A stretch of 63,393 nucleotides of DNA from Thermogemmatispora onikobensis. GTDB lineage: Bacteria; Chloroflexota; Ktedonobacteria; Ktedonobacterales; Ktedonobacteraceae. The notes beneath the pieces are model-generated. The model had not been told where the DNA came from. It made no database searches and saw only the letters and a list, made by a program, of their open reading frames with translations. The stretch lies in the NCBI RefSeq assembly GCF_001748285.1, contig NZ_BDGT01000036.1, positions 1 through 63,393 on the forward strand, in the 5' to 3' direction. How positions within the stretch are numbered: the first letter of the stretch is position 1; the number at the start of each line of letters is the position of its first letter. The position numbers and the translations under genes are program-made. Below are positions 55,606 to 63,393 of the stretch, one piece after another.

Positions 55606-55947
55606 ATGAAGAAGCTGGTTGCCTTTCCCCTGGAGGATGGTGGGCAGGTGGTGATTGAGGTTGAGGAGCCGGAGCCGGAAGGGGGCGAGCGGGTCCCGGT
55701 CTCCCGCCGCCTGACGAGGCCGGAGCAGGCGTCGGAAACGCTGGAGAAGGCGCTGCAGAAGGTCCTACCGGCCATCAAGGCAGTGGCAGAGAAATTACAT
55801 CATCTGGATCTCAAGCCCGACGAGGTTGAGATCGCCTTTGGGATCAAGCTCAGTGCTTCGCTGGGCGCTATTCTGGCCACTGCTGGCAGCGAGGCCAATT
55901 TCGATATTACGCTGCACTGGTACGGCAAAGATCGCCCAGTGCGCTAG
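55606..55947 (+). CDS. Trypsin-co-occurring domain 1 (CU044_2847-like) protein
   Basis: 113 residues from the ATG at 55606 (GAGGAGAG upstream). The longer frame from 55387 is not supported. The N-terminus is beta-rich (VAFPLEDGGQVVIEVEEPE), then a helix (ALQKVLPAIKAVAEKL), then DEVEIAFGIKLSASLGAILATAGSEANFDITLHW, which is the conserved core of the small domain found beside trypsin-like proteases in predicted conflict systems. The next gene does encode a trypsin-like protease. It may sense a signal or be the protease's partner or substrate. Confidence 0.78.
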   Translation: MKKLVAFPLEDGGQVVIEVEEPEPEGGERVPVSRRLTRPEQASETLEKALQKVLPAIKAVAEKLHHLDLKPDEVEIAFGIKLSASLGAILATAGSEANFDITLHWYGKDRPVR

Positions 55948-55994
55948 CGCTGCTTAGTGGGCCGTGGGAGCTGCCGCACCGCTCCTGCGGTCCA

Positions 55995-56023
55995 TTGACA
56001 TCCAGGGTGACAAGCTGTATATT
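55995..56023 (+). promoter_or_regulatory. Strong sigma-70 promoter of the protease-helicase operon
   Basis: TTGACA at 55995-56000 and TATATT at 56018-56023, 17-base spacer. The predicted start of transcription is near 56030, about 50 bases before the protease-kinase ATG. No operator-like palindrome is obvious beside it. Confidence 0.65.
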
Positions 56024-56078
56024 TGAGACGCATTCACCAGGAGTAATATTGACCTGTCTGGAATGCTGAGTCATCTCG

Positions 56079-57638
56079 ATGCCAGCTTTTGAAGAGGCTA
56101 TTCGGCGCGCTATTGTTCGAATCCTTGCTTCGCCCGAGCATACAAGTGTCTGCGGTGCCGGCTTTCTGATCGCCCCGCGCCGGCTTCTGACCTGTGCTCA
56201 CGTGGTGAGCACAGCTCTGCAGTGCTGGGAGCCAGAGGAGCTGAAGAGGCACGCAATACTGCTTGACTTCCCTTTTCTCAATGCTCGTGAGCCGTTGCAT
56301 GCCTCCATTGTCCACGTGGACCCTTCTCAACAGCACGATCTGGCCGTCCTTGAGTTGCGCGACCGGGCACCGGCGGAGGCCCGGCCCGTGCCTCTGAAGC
56401 GGTGTGGGACTTTCTGGGATCATCCCTATCGTGTGTTGGGCTTCAGTGATCAGTTTGGAGAAGGCGTTTGGGCCGAGGGCCACCTCCAGGGAGAGGATGG
56501 AACGGGCGCTATCCAGATGGCCAGCCATTCTGGTTCTGAGCATGTTATTCGGGAAGGTTTCAGCGGCGCACCCGTTTGGGATGAGACAGAGGAGGCCGTG
56601 GTTGGGATGGTAAGCGAGGTCATTCGGTGGGGCTCGTATGACAGCCGCCCCGTGATGCTGCCTCTACGGCACCTATGCCAGAGCTGGCCGGAACTCGTTA
56701 CTTACCTCATTCGCGAGCCGTCTGCGCCTGTTACAGCGCCCCGGGCTCCTGCCGATCCTTTCATAGAGCAAGAGTGGCAGCCTGGTCAGCTCATCACAAT
56801 TGACAGCGGGCAGTATCTGCTGACCGAGCGTTTGCGAGAAGAGACCAGTTCCGACCCGCCAGCCCTGGAGCGCTGGTATCTGGCTCGCCCTTTTCCGCCG
56901 AAGGAGCAGAAACGACGCCGGGGCATTGAGCATGTGCTCATCAAGCAGATCGTCCTTCGCCTCCCAATGGCAGAGGGAGCGCGTTTGTTACAACAATTGC
57001 GGAATGAGAGTGAGCTACTGATGCGGCTTCGAGCGGGTACGATTTTCCCTACTCTCCTGGTGACCGAGACCGGCTCCCAGAGCTTTACGCTCGTGCAGCG
57101 CTATCCCCCAGGTCGGCCTGTAAGTCGCTATTTCCCCGAGCAAGATCAGCCGGCTGACCTTTTTAGAGCGCGGGAGCTGTTACGTGCATTGCCGCCTTTT
57201 TGCAGTCAGTTGGCCGCGCTGCACCGGCTTGGGGCTGCCCATCGCTATCTTTGTGGTGACAGCCTGATCATGGAACCGCGCCGGCATGGCCCACCTGTCT
57301 TGCGCTTGCGTGATCTTGGACTGGCCACACGACCCGCCTGCGCTGGTGAGGGGCCCCGAGGGTATGCCGCCCCCGAGCAGCTCTACGCCCGCTATTCGAT
57401 ACCTGGCACCGACCTCTATCAGCTGGGGGCCTTGCTCTACCATCTGCTGACCGGCAAGTTGCCCGGCTCCTTCATGTATGGGTTAGCGCCTCCTTCCAGC
57501 TTGCAGCCGGAGCTTGCCCCGGCGCTCGATTCTGTCATCATGCGCGCACTTGCACGAGAGCCGGCGCAGCGCTGGCCTGACCTGGACACTTTTGCCAAGG
57601 CTCTCAACAGCGTCTTGCAAGACTGGTCTCGCGCGTGA
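56079..57638 (+). CDS. Trypsin-like serine protease fused to a protein-kinase-like domain (probable pseudokinase)
   Basis: 519 residues. Residues 1-215 are a trypsin-like domain with His41 (TCAHVV), Asp87 (HDLAVLEL) and Ser162 (EGFSGAPVW). Residues 240-515 are kinase-like: a lysine in HVLIKQIVL (289), APEQ at 431-434 and the helix region GTDLYQLGALLYHLLTGKLP. The catalytic HRD reads HRY (388-390) and DFG reads DLG (412-414), so the proton-accepting Asp is absent and phosphotransfer is unlikely. The kinase part may sense a ligand and control the protease. No signal peptide, hence cytosolic. It has its own promoter and a weak ribosome site. Confidence 0.85.
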   Translation: MPAFEEAIRRAIVRILASPEHTSVCGAGFLIAPRRLLTCAHVVSTALQCWEPEELKRHAILLDFPFLNAREPLHASIVHVDPSQQHDLAVLELRDRAPAEARPVPLKRCGTFWDHPYRVLGFSDQFGEGVWAEGHLQGEDGTGAIQMASHSGSEHVIREGFSGAPVWDETEEAVVGMVSEVIRWGSYDSRPVMLPLRHLCQSWPELVTYLIREPSAPVTAPRAPADPFIEQEWQPGQLITIDSGQYLLTERLREETSSDPPALERWYLARPFPPKEQKRRRGIEHVLIKQIVLRLPMAEGARLLQQLRNESELLMRLRAGTIFPTLLVTETGSQSFTLVQRYPPGRPVSRYFPEQDQPADLFRARELLRALPPFCSQLAALHRLGAAHRYLCGDSLIMEPRRHGPPVLRLRDLGLATRPACAGEGPRGYAAPEQLYARYSIPGTDLYQLGALLYHLLTGKLPGSFMYGLAPPSSLQPELAPALDSVIMRALAREPAQRWPDLDTFAKALNSVLQDWSRA

Positions 57639-57656
57639 GGAGGAGGCAGCCAGGGA

Positions 57657-60600
57657 ATGCAGGAAAGCAGTTTCAAGCTCCGTGTCCTTGTGCTTGTCGT
57701 TGGCAAGCTCGCCCTGATCTTGCCGGAGCTGCGGCGGCGCTATCCCGCCTGGCCTGCCAATGTGGAACGTCTCCAGGAGGAGCTGGAGCGCTCCTATTCC
57801 CGGATTCCTGTCCTGGTGCGCCCTGATCGGGAGCGCGGACAGCCGTATCTTCTGCTCTGCACCGGTACCTATGCCTTGAAAGTGGTCCTTTCATCCCAAG
57901 GCGACGCCTACATCGTCCTGAGCCTGCAGCCGCTTGGCCACCGGGAGCATGATGCCCTGGCTCGCGGCGAGGCCCTCATGCTGGAAGTGGGAAGGTGGTA
58001 TCTTGTCAATGGGTTTAATGAGATCCCGCGGGCATGGCAAGAGTGGCTCATCAATGACTATAAGCAAATCATCGAGGCCAGTCAGAGACATCAGGCGAGG
58101 CTGCGCGCCCGGCAGGCGGCCCTGGCAGAGGCCCTGCTCGCTCAGGCAGAACAGGAGGCTCTCACTCCGGCCCAGGAAGCGCTACTAGCGACCCTGGAGC
58201 GCACCATCCACTTGACACGCGAGATTGAGAAGGCTAACGAGGAGAGCAAACAGCCCATCTTCTACAGGCAGGTCGATGCCGCCGGTGAGGCTCGCTACAG
58301 CAGCCGCGATATCTATATATTTAGCTTGGTCGATCCTTCCCAGGCAGCGCAGTTAGAGCGCGGCCTCTTTCTGGCGCTGGAAGAGCGCAGAGAGCTACGC
58401 GGCCATGTCCTGGACGTTCAGGGCGATCGCTTCATCGTTCAGTTTGAGCACGCTATCGATCTCGATGATCTGCGCCCGCCGAAAGCCTTCCTGCTGCTTG
58501 GCAGTGAGGCAGCCTTTCGCGTGCAGCAGGAGGCCATCGAGAGGCTGCGCATCGGAGAGGCAGAGAATCCTTCTCTGCTGGCGGTCCTGGCAGAAGGTCG
58601 CTATCAGCCCTATTCAGAACCTCTGCCCCAACCTCACCCGCACCTCAACGCGGCTCAGGCGACCGCCTTCCGGCGGGCTTTAGCTGTCAAGGATCTGCTG
58701 CTGGTGCAGGGACCGCCGGGGACGGGCAAAACGCATACGATCAGTGAGATTGTGCGCGCTTGCGCCCGCCGAGGTGAGCGCGTGCTGGTAACCGCGCGTA
58801 CGCATAAGGCGGTCGATAACGTGCTCCAGAGCCTTCCTCGGGAGCTGGATATCTTGCGTGTCGGTCAGGAGCTGCTGGTCTCGCCAGAAGTGAGATCGCT
58901 TTTGATCGATGAGCGCGCCCGTTCGTTGCAGACTAGCCTGCTCAAGGCAACTGCAGAGCTGCTCCAGGCGTACGAGAAGCTGGCCGCACACCAGGATGAG
59001 ATCGATCGTTTTGTGGCACTGGGTCCTCGGATTCAGGCGCGGCTCGCAGAGCTGAACGCTGCCTGTAGGATGAGCTGGATGCGCTATAGCCAGGAACAGC
59101 AGCGCCTACAGGCAATGTTCAGCCAGGAGCGCGAGTCTCTCCAGCAGCGTTATGCCGCGAGTCAGCAGCAGCTGGAGAAGATCCGCCGGCGCGGTGAGCG
59201 CCTGACTCGCAGCGTCACCAGGGCCAGGAGTCGTCAGCATTGGCCGCTGCTGGGCGCTTTCTGGCGCTGGCGCCTGCCGCGCTTGCAGCGGCGCCTGAGA
59301 GAGCTGCAACAGGCTTTTCAGACCACCAGTGGGCAGTTACAGCAGCTAGCCTCTCATCTGGCTGTCCTGGACAGACGCTTTGCTCAGCTTGAGCAGGAGG
59401 AGCCGCTCATCTCTCTGCGACGCCGCTACGAGCAGGCAGCGAGCGCTTTCCAGCAGGAGCAGGAGCATGCCTCACGCCAGCTCAACCGCCTTCTGATGGA
59501 CTTGAGGGCGCTGTTTCCAGCTCAGGAATTACCCGCGCTGGCCAGCGATTATGCTTCGTTGTTGCAGTCGCTACAGGACTTTGCGCAGGGCTGGTCGCTT
59601 CGCCTGCGTTCTCTCTTCACCCACCGGCTGCAGTTGTTACGGGACTGGCATCATACGCTGGAGGTTCGTCACCAGGACCTTTATCCGTCTCTGTTGCGTA
59701 TGGCTAACGTGATCGGCGCTACCTGCATTGGCTCGGCGACGGCACGCATTCTTTCCGATGTGACCTTTGATCTGGTGCTTGTCGATGAGGCGGGTCAGAT
59801 CAGTCTCGCTGATCTGCTAGTACCGCTGGTGCGCGGCAAACGCGCTGTGCTGCTCGGCGACCATCAGCAGTTGCCGCCGATCGTCGATCAGACGGTGCGC
59901 CAGCGCCTGGCTGCTTTGAGCCAACAGGCGGCGATAGGCGAAGAAGAGGGCGGCGAGGAGGCGGTGAGCGATATTGAAACGCTGCTCTCTAAGAGCATGT
60001 TCGAGATGCTGGTTGAGCGGGTTGATGAGCAGCATTTCGTCATGCTCACTGAGCAGTATCGTATGCCCGAGCGCATTGCCCGCTTTGTCTCAGCGCAGTT
60101 CTATGGCAACAGGCTTCGGACTGCCAGTCTCCCTCGTTTGTGGCATGCTCGCTGCGAGAGCGATCCTTTGTTTCCTGCCTCTTTTACCTTTATTGATACG
60201 GCGGAGATGGAGAGTTCCTATCGCATGGAGCGCGGCCACTATTACAACGATGCCGAGGCCAGGATCATTGTTGAGCTGGTGCTGCGTGCGCTGCAGCAGG
60301 GGCGGGATTGGCGCATTATTGTGCCCTATCAGGAGCAGGCCGCTTACATCCGCGAGTTACTCAGGCAGGCAGCGAGCGAGTACGGTCTTGAGCTGCAGGC
60401 GCTGATCGCGACGGTTGACTCGTTCCAGGGGGGCGAAAGTGATCTGGTGCTCTATAGCTTTACGCGCAGTAACCGCCGTCATGCGATCGGGTTTCTGCAA
60501 GAGCACCGGCGCTTGAATGTGGCGCTGACGCGGGCGCGTGAGCAGCTGATCCTCGTCGGGGATAGCGATACGTTGCTCAATGCGATGAGCGGAGGCAGGC

Positions 60601-60716
60601 CCGCCGAGGATTTTCGCCGGTTGATGCGGGATCTACTTGAGTATGCTCGCTGTCAGGGGGAATGCTTGAGTTTCCGCACCTGTCGGGCCCGCCTGGCGCG
60701 CGGCAGCGTGGCCTGA
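57657..60716 (+). CDS. SF1 helicase of the Upf1/Dna2-like group with long coiled-coil insert
   Basis: 1019 residues, 18 bases after the protease gene. The N-terminal 330 residues include a beta-rich region with no named domain. The helicase core has Walker A GPPGTGKT (352-359), a coiled-coil Gln/Arg/Leu-rich insert (about 430-650), motif II VLVDEAGQ, motif III GDHQQLPPIV, motif IV/V LTEQYRMPERIA and VDSFQGGESDLVL, and motif VI LNVALTRAREQLILVGD. It probably translocates on and unwinds DNA or RNA. Large helicases of this type occur in defence systems, and its neighbours support such a role. Confidence 0.88.
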   Translation: MQESSFKLRVLVLVVGKLALILPELRRRYPAWPANVERLQEELERSYSRIPVLVRPDRERGQPYLLLCTGTYALKVVLSSQGDAYIVLSLQPLGHREHDALARGEALMLEVGRWYLVNGFNEIPRAWQEWLINDYKQIIEASQRHQARLRARQAALAEALLAQAEQEALTPAQEALLATLERTIHLTREIEKANEESKQPIFYRQVDAAGEARYSSRDIYIFSLVDPSQAAQLERGLFLALEERRELRGHVLDVQGDRFIVQFEHAIDLDDLRPPKAFLLLGSEAAFRVQQEAIERLRIGEAENPSLLAVLAEGRYQPYSEPLPQPHPHLNAAQATAFRRALAVKDLLLVQGPPGTGKTHTISEIVRACARRGERVLVTARTHKAVDNVLQSLPRELDILRVGQELLVSPEVRSLLIDERARSLQTSLLKATAELLQAYEKLAAHQDEIDRFVALGPRIQARLAELNAACRMSWMRYSQEQQRLQAMFSQERESLQQRYAASQQQLEKIRRRGERLTRSVTRARSRQHWPLLGAFWRWRLPRLQRRLRELQQAFQTTSGQLQQLASHLAVLDRRFAQLEQEEPLISLRRRYEQAASAFQQEQEHASRQLNRLLMDLRALFPAQELPALASDYASLLQSLQDFAQGWSLRLRSLFTHRLQLLRDWHHTLEVRHQDLYPSLLRMANVIGATCIGSATARILSDVTFDLVLVDEAGQISLADLLVPLVRGKRAVLLGDHQQLPPIVDQTVRQRLAALSQQAAIGEEEGGEEAVSDIETLLSKSMFEMLVERVDEQHFVMLTEQYRMPERIARFVSAQFYGNRLRTASLPRLWHARCESDPLFPASFTFIDTAEMESSYRMERGHYYNDAEARIIVELVLRALQQGRDWRIIVPYQEQAAYIRELLRQAASEYGLELQALIATVDSFQGGESDLVLYSFTRSNRRHAIGFLQEHRRLNVALTRAREQLILVGDSDTLLNAMSGGRPAEDFRRLMRDLLEYARCQGECLSFRTCRARLARGSVA

Positions 60717-60774
60717 ATGAAGCTGGGCAGCATCGTGCGGCAGGCGGGCGAGAAGCAGGAGAGGGGTCCGTCTG

Positions 60775-62025
60775 ATGGAGACGAGAGGGGAACGTCTCAG
60801 GAATCTTTTTGTTTCTCCGAACCGCGTCGTCGAGATCGTGCAGGCTATGGGGGAGCTGGTGCCGCTGCGTCAGTTTCGCCTGCTGTTTCCTCTGTGGCGG
60901 GTGAGTATCAGTGGCCGTCAGTATGAGAAGCGCCCTTATGAGTTGCTGGAGCGTTTTCTTGAGCGCGCGATCGGTGAGGCGGAGCTGCGAACAGCAGCAG
61001 AGCTGGTGCGCTTTTTTGGGCTGCCGCCGGCAGCCGTTGCGAAGATGCTGGACTTTTTGCGGACGGTGGGCCATGTCAGCGGCGATGATGCGGATTTGCG
61101 TCTGACCGAGCTGGGACAGGCTTCGCTGCAGAGTGGGCTGTTTCTGCGTCCGTTGGAAAGTCAGCGCTTGCTCTATTTTGAGGCGTTTGATTCGCAGCCG
61201 CTGCCACGGAGCTACTATGAGCGTGAGTCACTGATTCTCTCGGAGGTGGAGGCGGAGGCGGCGCGATTGGGCGACCGCACGATGACGCGCCTGTACAGTG
61301 ACTCGTACTTCGATCCTGAACGGTTGCGGCAATTGGCCAGGCGAGGTGACCGGGAACAGTATAATTTGCCGTCTGAGCTGGAGCTGGGGCCTAATGCAAT
61401 CCGGCAGGTGGCGCGGGCCTATTTTCCGTTGACGGTGGTCGAGGCTCACGCTTATGATGAGCACTATCGGCATGCTGTAAAGAAACGCTATCTGGCGTTC
61501 TCTCCTGTCGCTGGTTATCGTGATCTCTTTTTCGAGCGGCTGATTCAGGGGAAGCCGGCGATTGCTTATTCGTTTCCTGAGCTGGACGAGGGCAACGTTC
61601 CCAAGGTCATCGAACGCTATGCTTCGCGTCAGGGGTTGCAGCTTCCGGATGAGGCGCGGATTGCGCGCAACGCTGCTGGCCTGTGGCAGCTTGTGCTCTC
61701 GCCGCGCCTTTTTCAGGCGGCCAGCACAGGCGAGCGGCAGCCTTTGCGCCCGAGCGATGTGGGCAATGTGCGTCAGGAGAATGGGTATTTTTTCCAGCTC
61801 TGGTGTAAGGACGAGCAGCTGCGGCGCCGTAGTGCTCTGGAGCAGACGCTGCTCTTTGTTGAGCGCGAGCAGCGTCGGAGACAGCCGCTTTTCCGCGGGT
61901 CCTTGCTTCAGGTAATGGGGCATATTTGTAAGCGTCTGGCGGTGCCGGTGCCGGATTGGCCGGAGCTGGTAGATTTTGCGCGAGAGCAGGGACGCGAGGA
62001 CCTTCTTGAGGAGTTTGAAGCGTAA
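60775..62025 (+). CDS. Unrecognised 416-residue protein of the protease-helicase operon
   Basis: I do not recognise a family. The start has GGAGAGGGG upstream. Residues about 50-105 (RTAAELVRFFGLPPAAVAKMLDFLRTVGHVSG...LRLTELGQASL) look like a winged-helix domain. The rest mixes helices and short strands, with YSDSYFDPERLRQLARRGDREQYNLP and QENGYFFQLWCKDEQLRRRS as distinctive stretches. No catalytic motif or membrane segment is seen. It lies 58 bases after the helicase, is the last gene before the CRISPR array and may be the operon's DNA-binding or target-recognition part. Confidence 0.6.
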   Translation: METRGERLRNLFVSPNRVVEIVQAMGELVPLRQFRLLFPLWRVSISGRQYEKRPYELLERFLERAIGEAELRTAAELVRFFGLPPAAVAKMLDFLRTVGHVSGDDADLRLTELGQASLQSGLFLRPLESQRLLYFEAFDSQPLPRSYYERESLILSEVEAEAARLGDRTMTRLYSDSYFDPERLRQLARRGDREQYNLPSELELGPNAIRQVARAYFPLTVVEAHAYDEHYRHAVKKRYLAFSPVAGYRDLFFERLIQGKPAIAYSFPELDEGNVPKVIERYASRQGLQLPDEARIARNAAGLWQLVLSPRLFQAASTGERQPLRPSDVGNVRQENGYFFQLWCKDEQLRRRSALEQTLLFVEREQRRRQPLFRGSLLQVMGHICKRLAVPVPDWPELVDFAREQGREDLLEEFEA

Positions 62026-62212
62026 ACTATTTGGCCGGCGGGCGCTGCGAGCGCTAAGGGAAGCTGATGGCTGGCCTCTCGTCTGCCGGCCAGCCAGGGA
62101 TCAGTGCTATCCACCATTACAGACATCTGTGCTTTAGCCAATGGCTATGTGCAGTCAGTGATCTCTCGCCCTTCTCTGAGCATCCTCTTTAATCAGCTGT
62201 TCAGCATACCTC

Positions 62213-63393
62213 ATTCCAGTATCCTCGTGCGGGTCGTCCCCTCTGCAATGTCACAACCTGTACTATCTGGAATACGAGCAAGACCTTTCAGTATCCTCGG
62301 TACAGATCGTCCCCTCTGCAACATTTCTGCAGCCAGCAAGTAGATGCTTCCTTTAAGTCTTTCAGTATCCTCGTGCGGATCGTCCCCTCTGCAACTGCTA
62401 AGAGACCTCCTCTGGGCCTCAAGCAGTTCTCTTTCAGTATCCTCGTGCGGATCGTCCCCTCTGCAACGCCTACCCGTCAGCAATGCGCATGTTGCCCTCA
62501 CTGCACTTTCAGTATCTTCGTGCGGTTCGTCCCCTCTGCAACCAGGTCACGCGGTTTCTGGGCTTCCATAGCCCTGCAGCTTTCAGTATCCTCGTGCGGT
62601 TCGTCCCCTCTGCAACTAATGCGGCTCGGTGGATCGGTCATGCGGAGAATCCAGAGCCTTTCAGTATCCTCGTGCGGTTCGTCCCCTCTGCAACCAGGTC
62701 ACGCGGTTTCTGGGCTTCCATAGCCCTGCAGCTTTCAGTATCCTCGTGCGGATCGTCCCCTCTGCAACTCTTAAGAGCGCCAGGCGATGATGGTCATGCT
62801 GGATCCTTTCAGTATCCTCGTGCGGATCGTCCCCTCTGCAACTCCCCCAGAAACCAACCGCCGCGCAATGACATGCACACCTTTCAGTATCCTCGTGCGG
62901 ATCGTCCCCTCTGCAACGACGCTGGAAAACGCCGATATAGACCGGGTTGGTACTTTCAGTATCCTCAGGCGGATCGTCCCCTCTGCAACGCGGCTCAAAA
63001 TGCTTTTGTTTGCGTGAGGCGGTTTTTCTTTCAGTATCCTCGTGCGGATCGTCCCCTCTGCAACGTGTTGTAAAGTGTTTGCGATTGTTTGCTATTGTCC
63101 CTTTCAGTATCCTCGTGCGGATCGTCCCCTCTGCAACTGAGTGACTCTTGACACGATGCCGTTCTTCTTAAAAGCTTTCAGTATCCTCGTGCGGATCGTC
63201 CCCTCTGCAACGAGTTAGCGGCCTGGCTGAATCGGAACGGATGGCATCTTTCAGTATCCTCGTGCGGATCGTCCCCTCTGCAACCTCCTTTTTCCCCTTC
63301 TTTCCCCCTTTCTTTTGGGGCTTTCAGTATCCTCGTGCGGATCGTCCCCTCTGCAACAATGCCCTACGTGCGCATGGCTTGCCCAATGATACA
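62213..63393 (-). CRISPR. CRISPR array, 16 repeats of 37 bp, continuing beyond the right edge
   Basis: Repeats start (plus-strand positions) at 62213, 62285, 62359, 62431, 62506, 62580, 62658, 62732, 62806, 62881, 62953, 63028, 63101, 63175, 63248 and 63321. Each begins CTTTCAGTATCC and ends CCCCTCTGCAAC, 37 bases. The 15 complete spacers are 35-41 bases. The first two repeats are degenerate (the second is 38 bases, with GTACAG for TGCGG). Repeats 5-7 carry GGTTCG for GGATCG. Spacers 5 (62543-62579) and 7 (62695-62731) are identical. Read on the minus strand the repeat ends ACTGAAAG, like a crRNA 5' handle, and decay at the left marks the old end, so transcription is probably leftward from a leader outside the window. 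No cas genes are seen. Confidence 0.97.

Noticed and set aside
62344-63144. Several open frames of 65-196 codons across the CRISPR repeats
   Set aside because: They translate the 37-bp repeat in different frames, giving repeated FSILVRIVPSAT or SVSSCGSSPLQ units. No ribosome sites, so not genes.

Overview
The window is a contiguous, gene-dense, high-GC bacterial chromosome segment. A full menaquinone cluster, a branched-chain amino acid ABC transporter, several lipobox lipoproteins with no outer-membrane genes, GTG/TTG starts and a SWIM/DUF5691/MoxR/DUF5682/VWA cluster fit a high-GC spore-forming or filamentous lineage. My best guess is the Ktedonobacteria (Chloroflexota, Thermogemmatispora-like). 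This is inference from gene content, not a database match. I saw no rRNA or tRNA gene.

Layout. 1-2475: end of a branched-chain amino acid ABC transporter (livM partial, livG, livF). 2739-4972: a phosphoribosyltransferase, a methyltransferase and an Hsp20. 5222-12912: five co-directional genes coding for a SWIM zinc-finger protein, DUF5691, a MoxR ATPase, DUF5682 and a VWA protein, probably one MoxR/VWA-type machine. 13016-15484: a MerA-like flavoprotein and a methyltransferase on the minus strand. 15895-23883: menF-menD-menH-menB-menC-menE, followed by rhaM. 24557-25825: a small protein, a decayed methylmalonate-semialdehyde dehydrogenase pseudogene and a regulatory region with DasR/NagR-like operators. 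25826-32189: a five-gene family-5 (Opp/Dpp-like) ABC importer.

32180-53339 is a large catabolic region. Three minus-strand hydrolases (Atz/Trz amidohydrolase, dihydropyrimidinase-like, isochorismatase-like) diverge from a Hyi-like isomerase and a nucleoside-type BMP ABC importer. The divergent promoter region holds two palindromes that are exact reverse complements of each other. Downstream come an SDR, a 2-oxoacid dehydrogenase E1 alpha/beta pair with a lipoyl-only carrier, a FadR-type GntR regulator, a tautomerase, a VOC protein, an M24 peptidase, an enolase-superfamily enzyme, an opine-dehydrogenase-like protein, a DpaA-like protein and a cytosine-deaminase-like amidohydrolase. Import of a nucleoside- or ureide-like compound followed by ring opening and oxidation is a reasonable overall reading, but the substrate is not determined. 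A P1B ATPase with a CSC membrane motif ends the region on the minus strand.

55606-63393 looks like a defence island: a trypsin-co-occurring-domain protein, a trypsin-like protease fused to a degenerate kinase, an Upf1-like SF1 helicase with a long coiled-coil insert, an unrecognised 416-residue protein and a CRISPR array of at least 16 repeats of 37 bp that runs off the right edge. No cas gene is visible. Repeat decay at the left end and the GAAAG terminus on the minus strand both suggest that the leader and any cas genes lie to the right.
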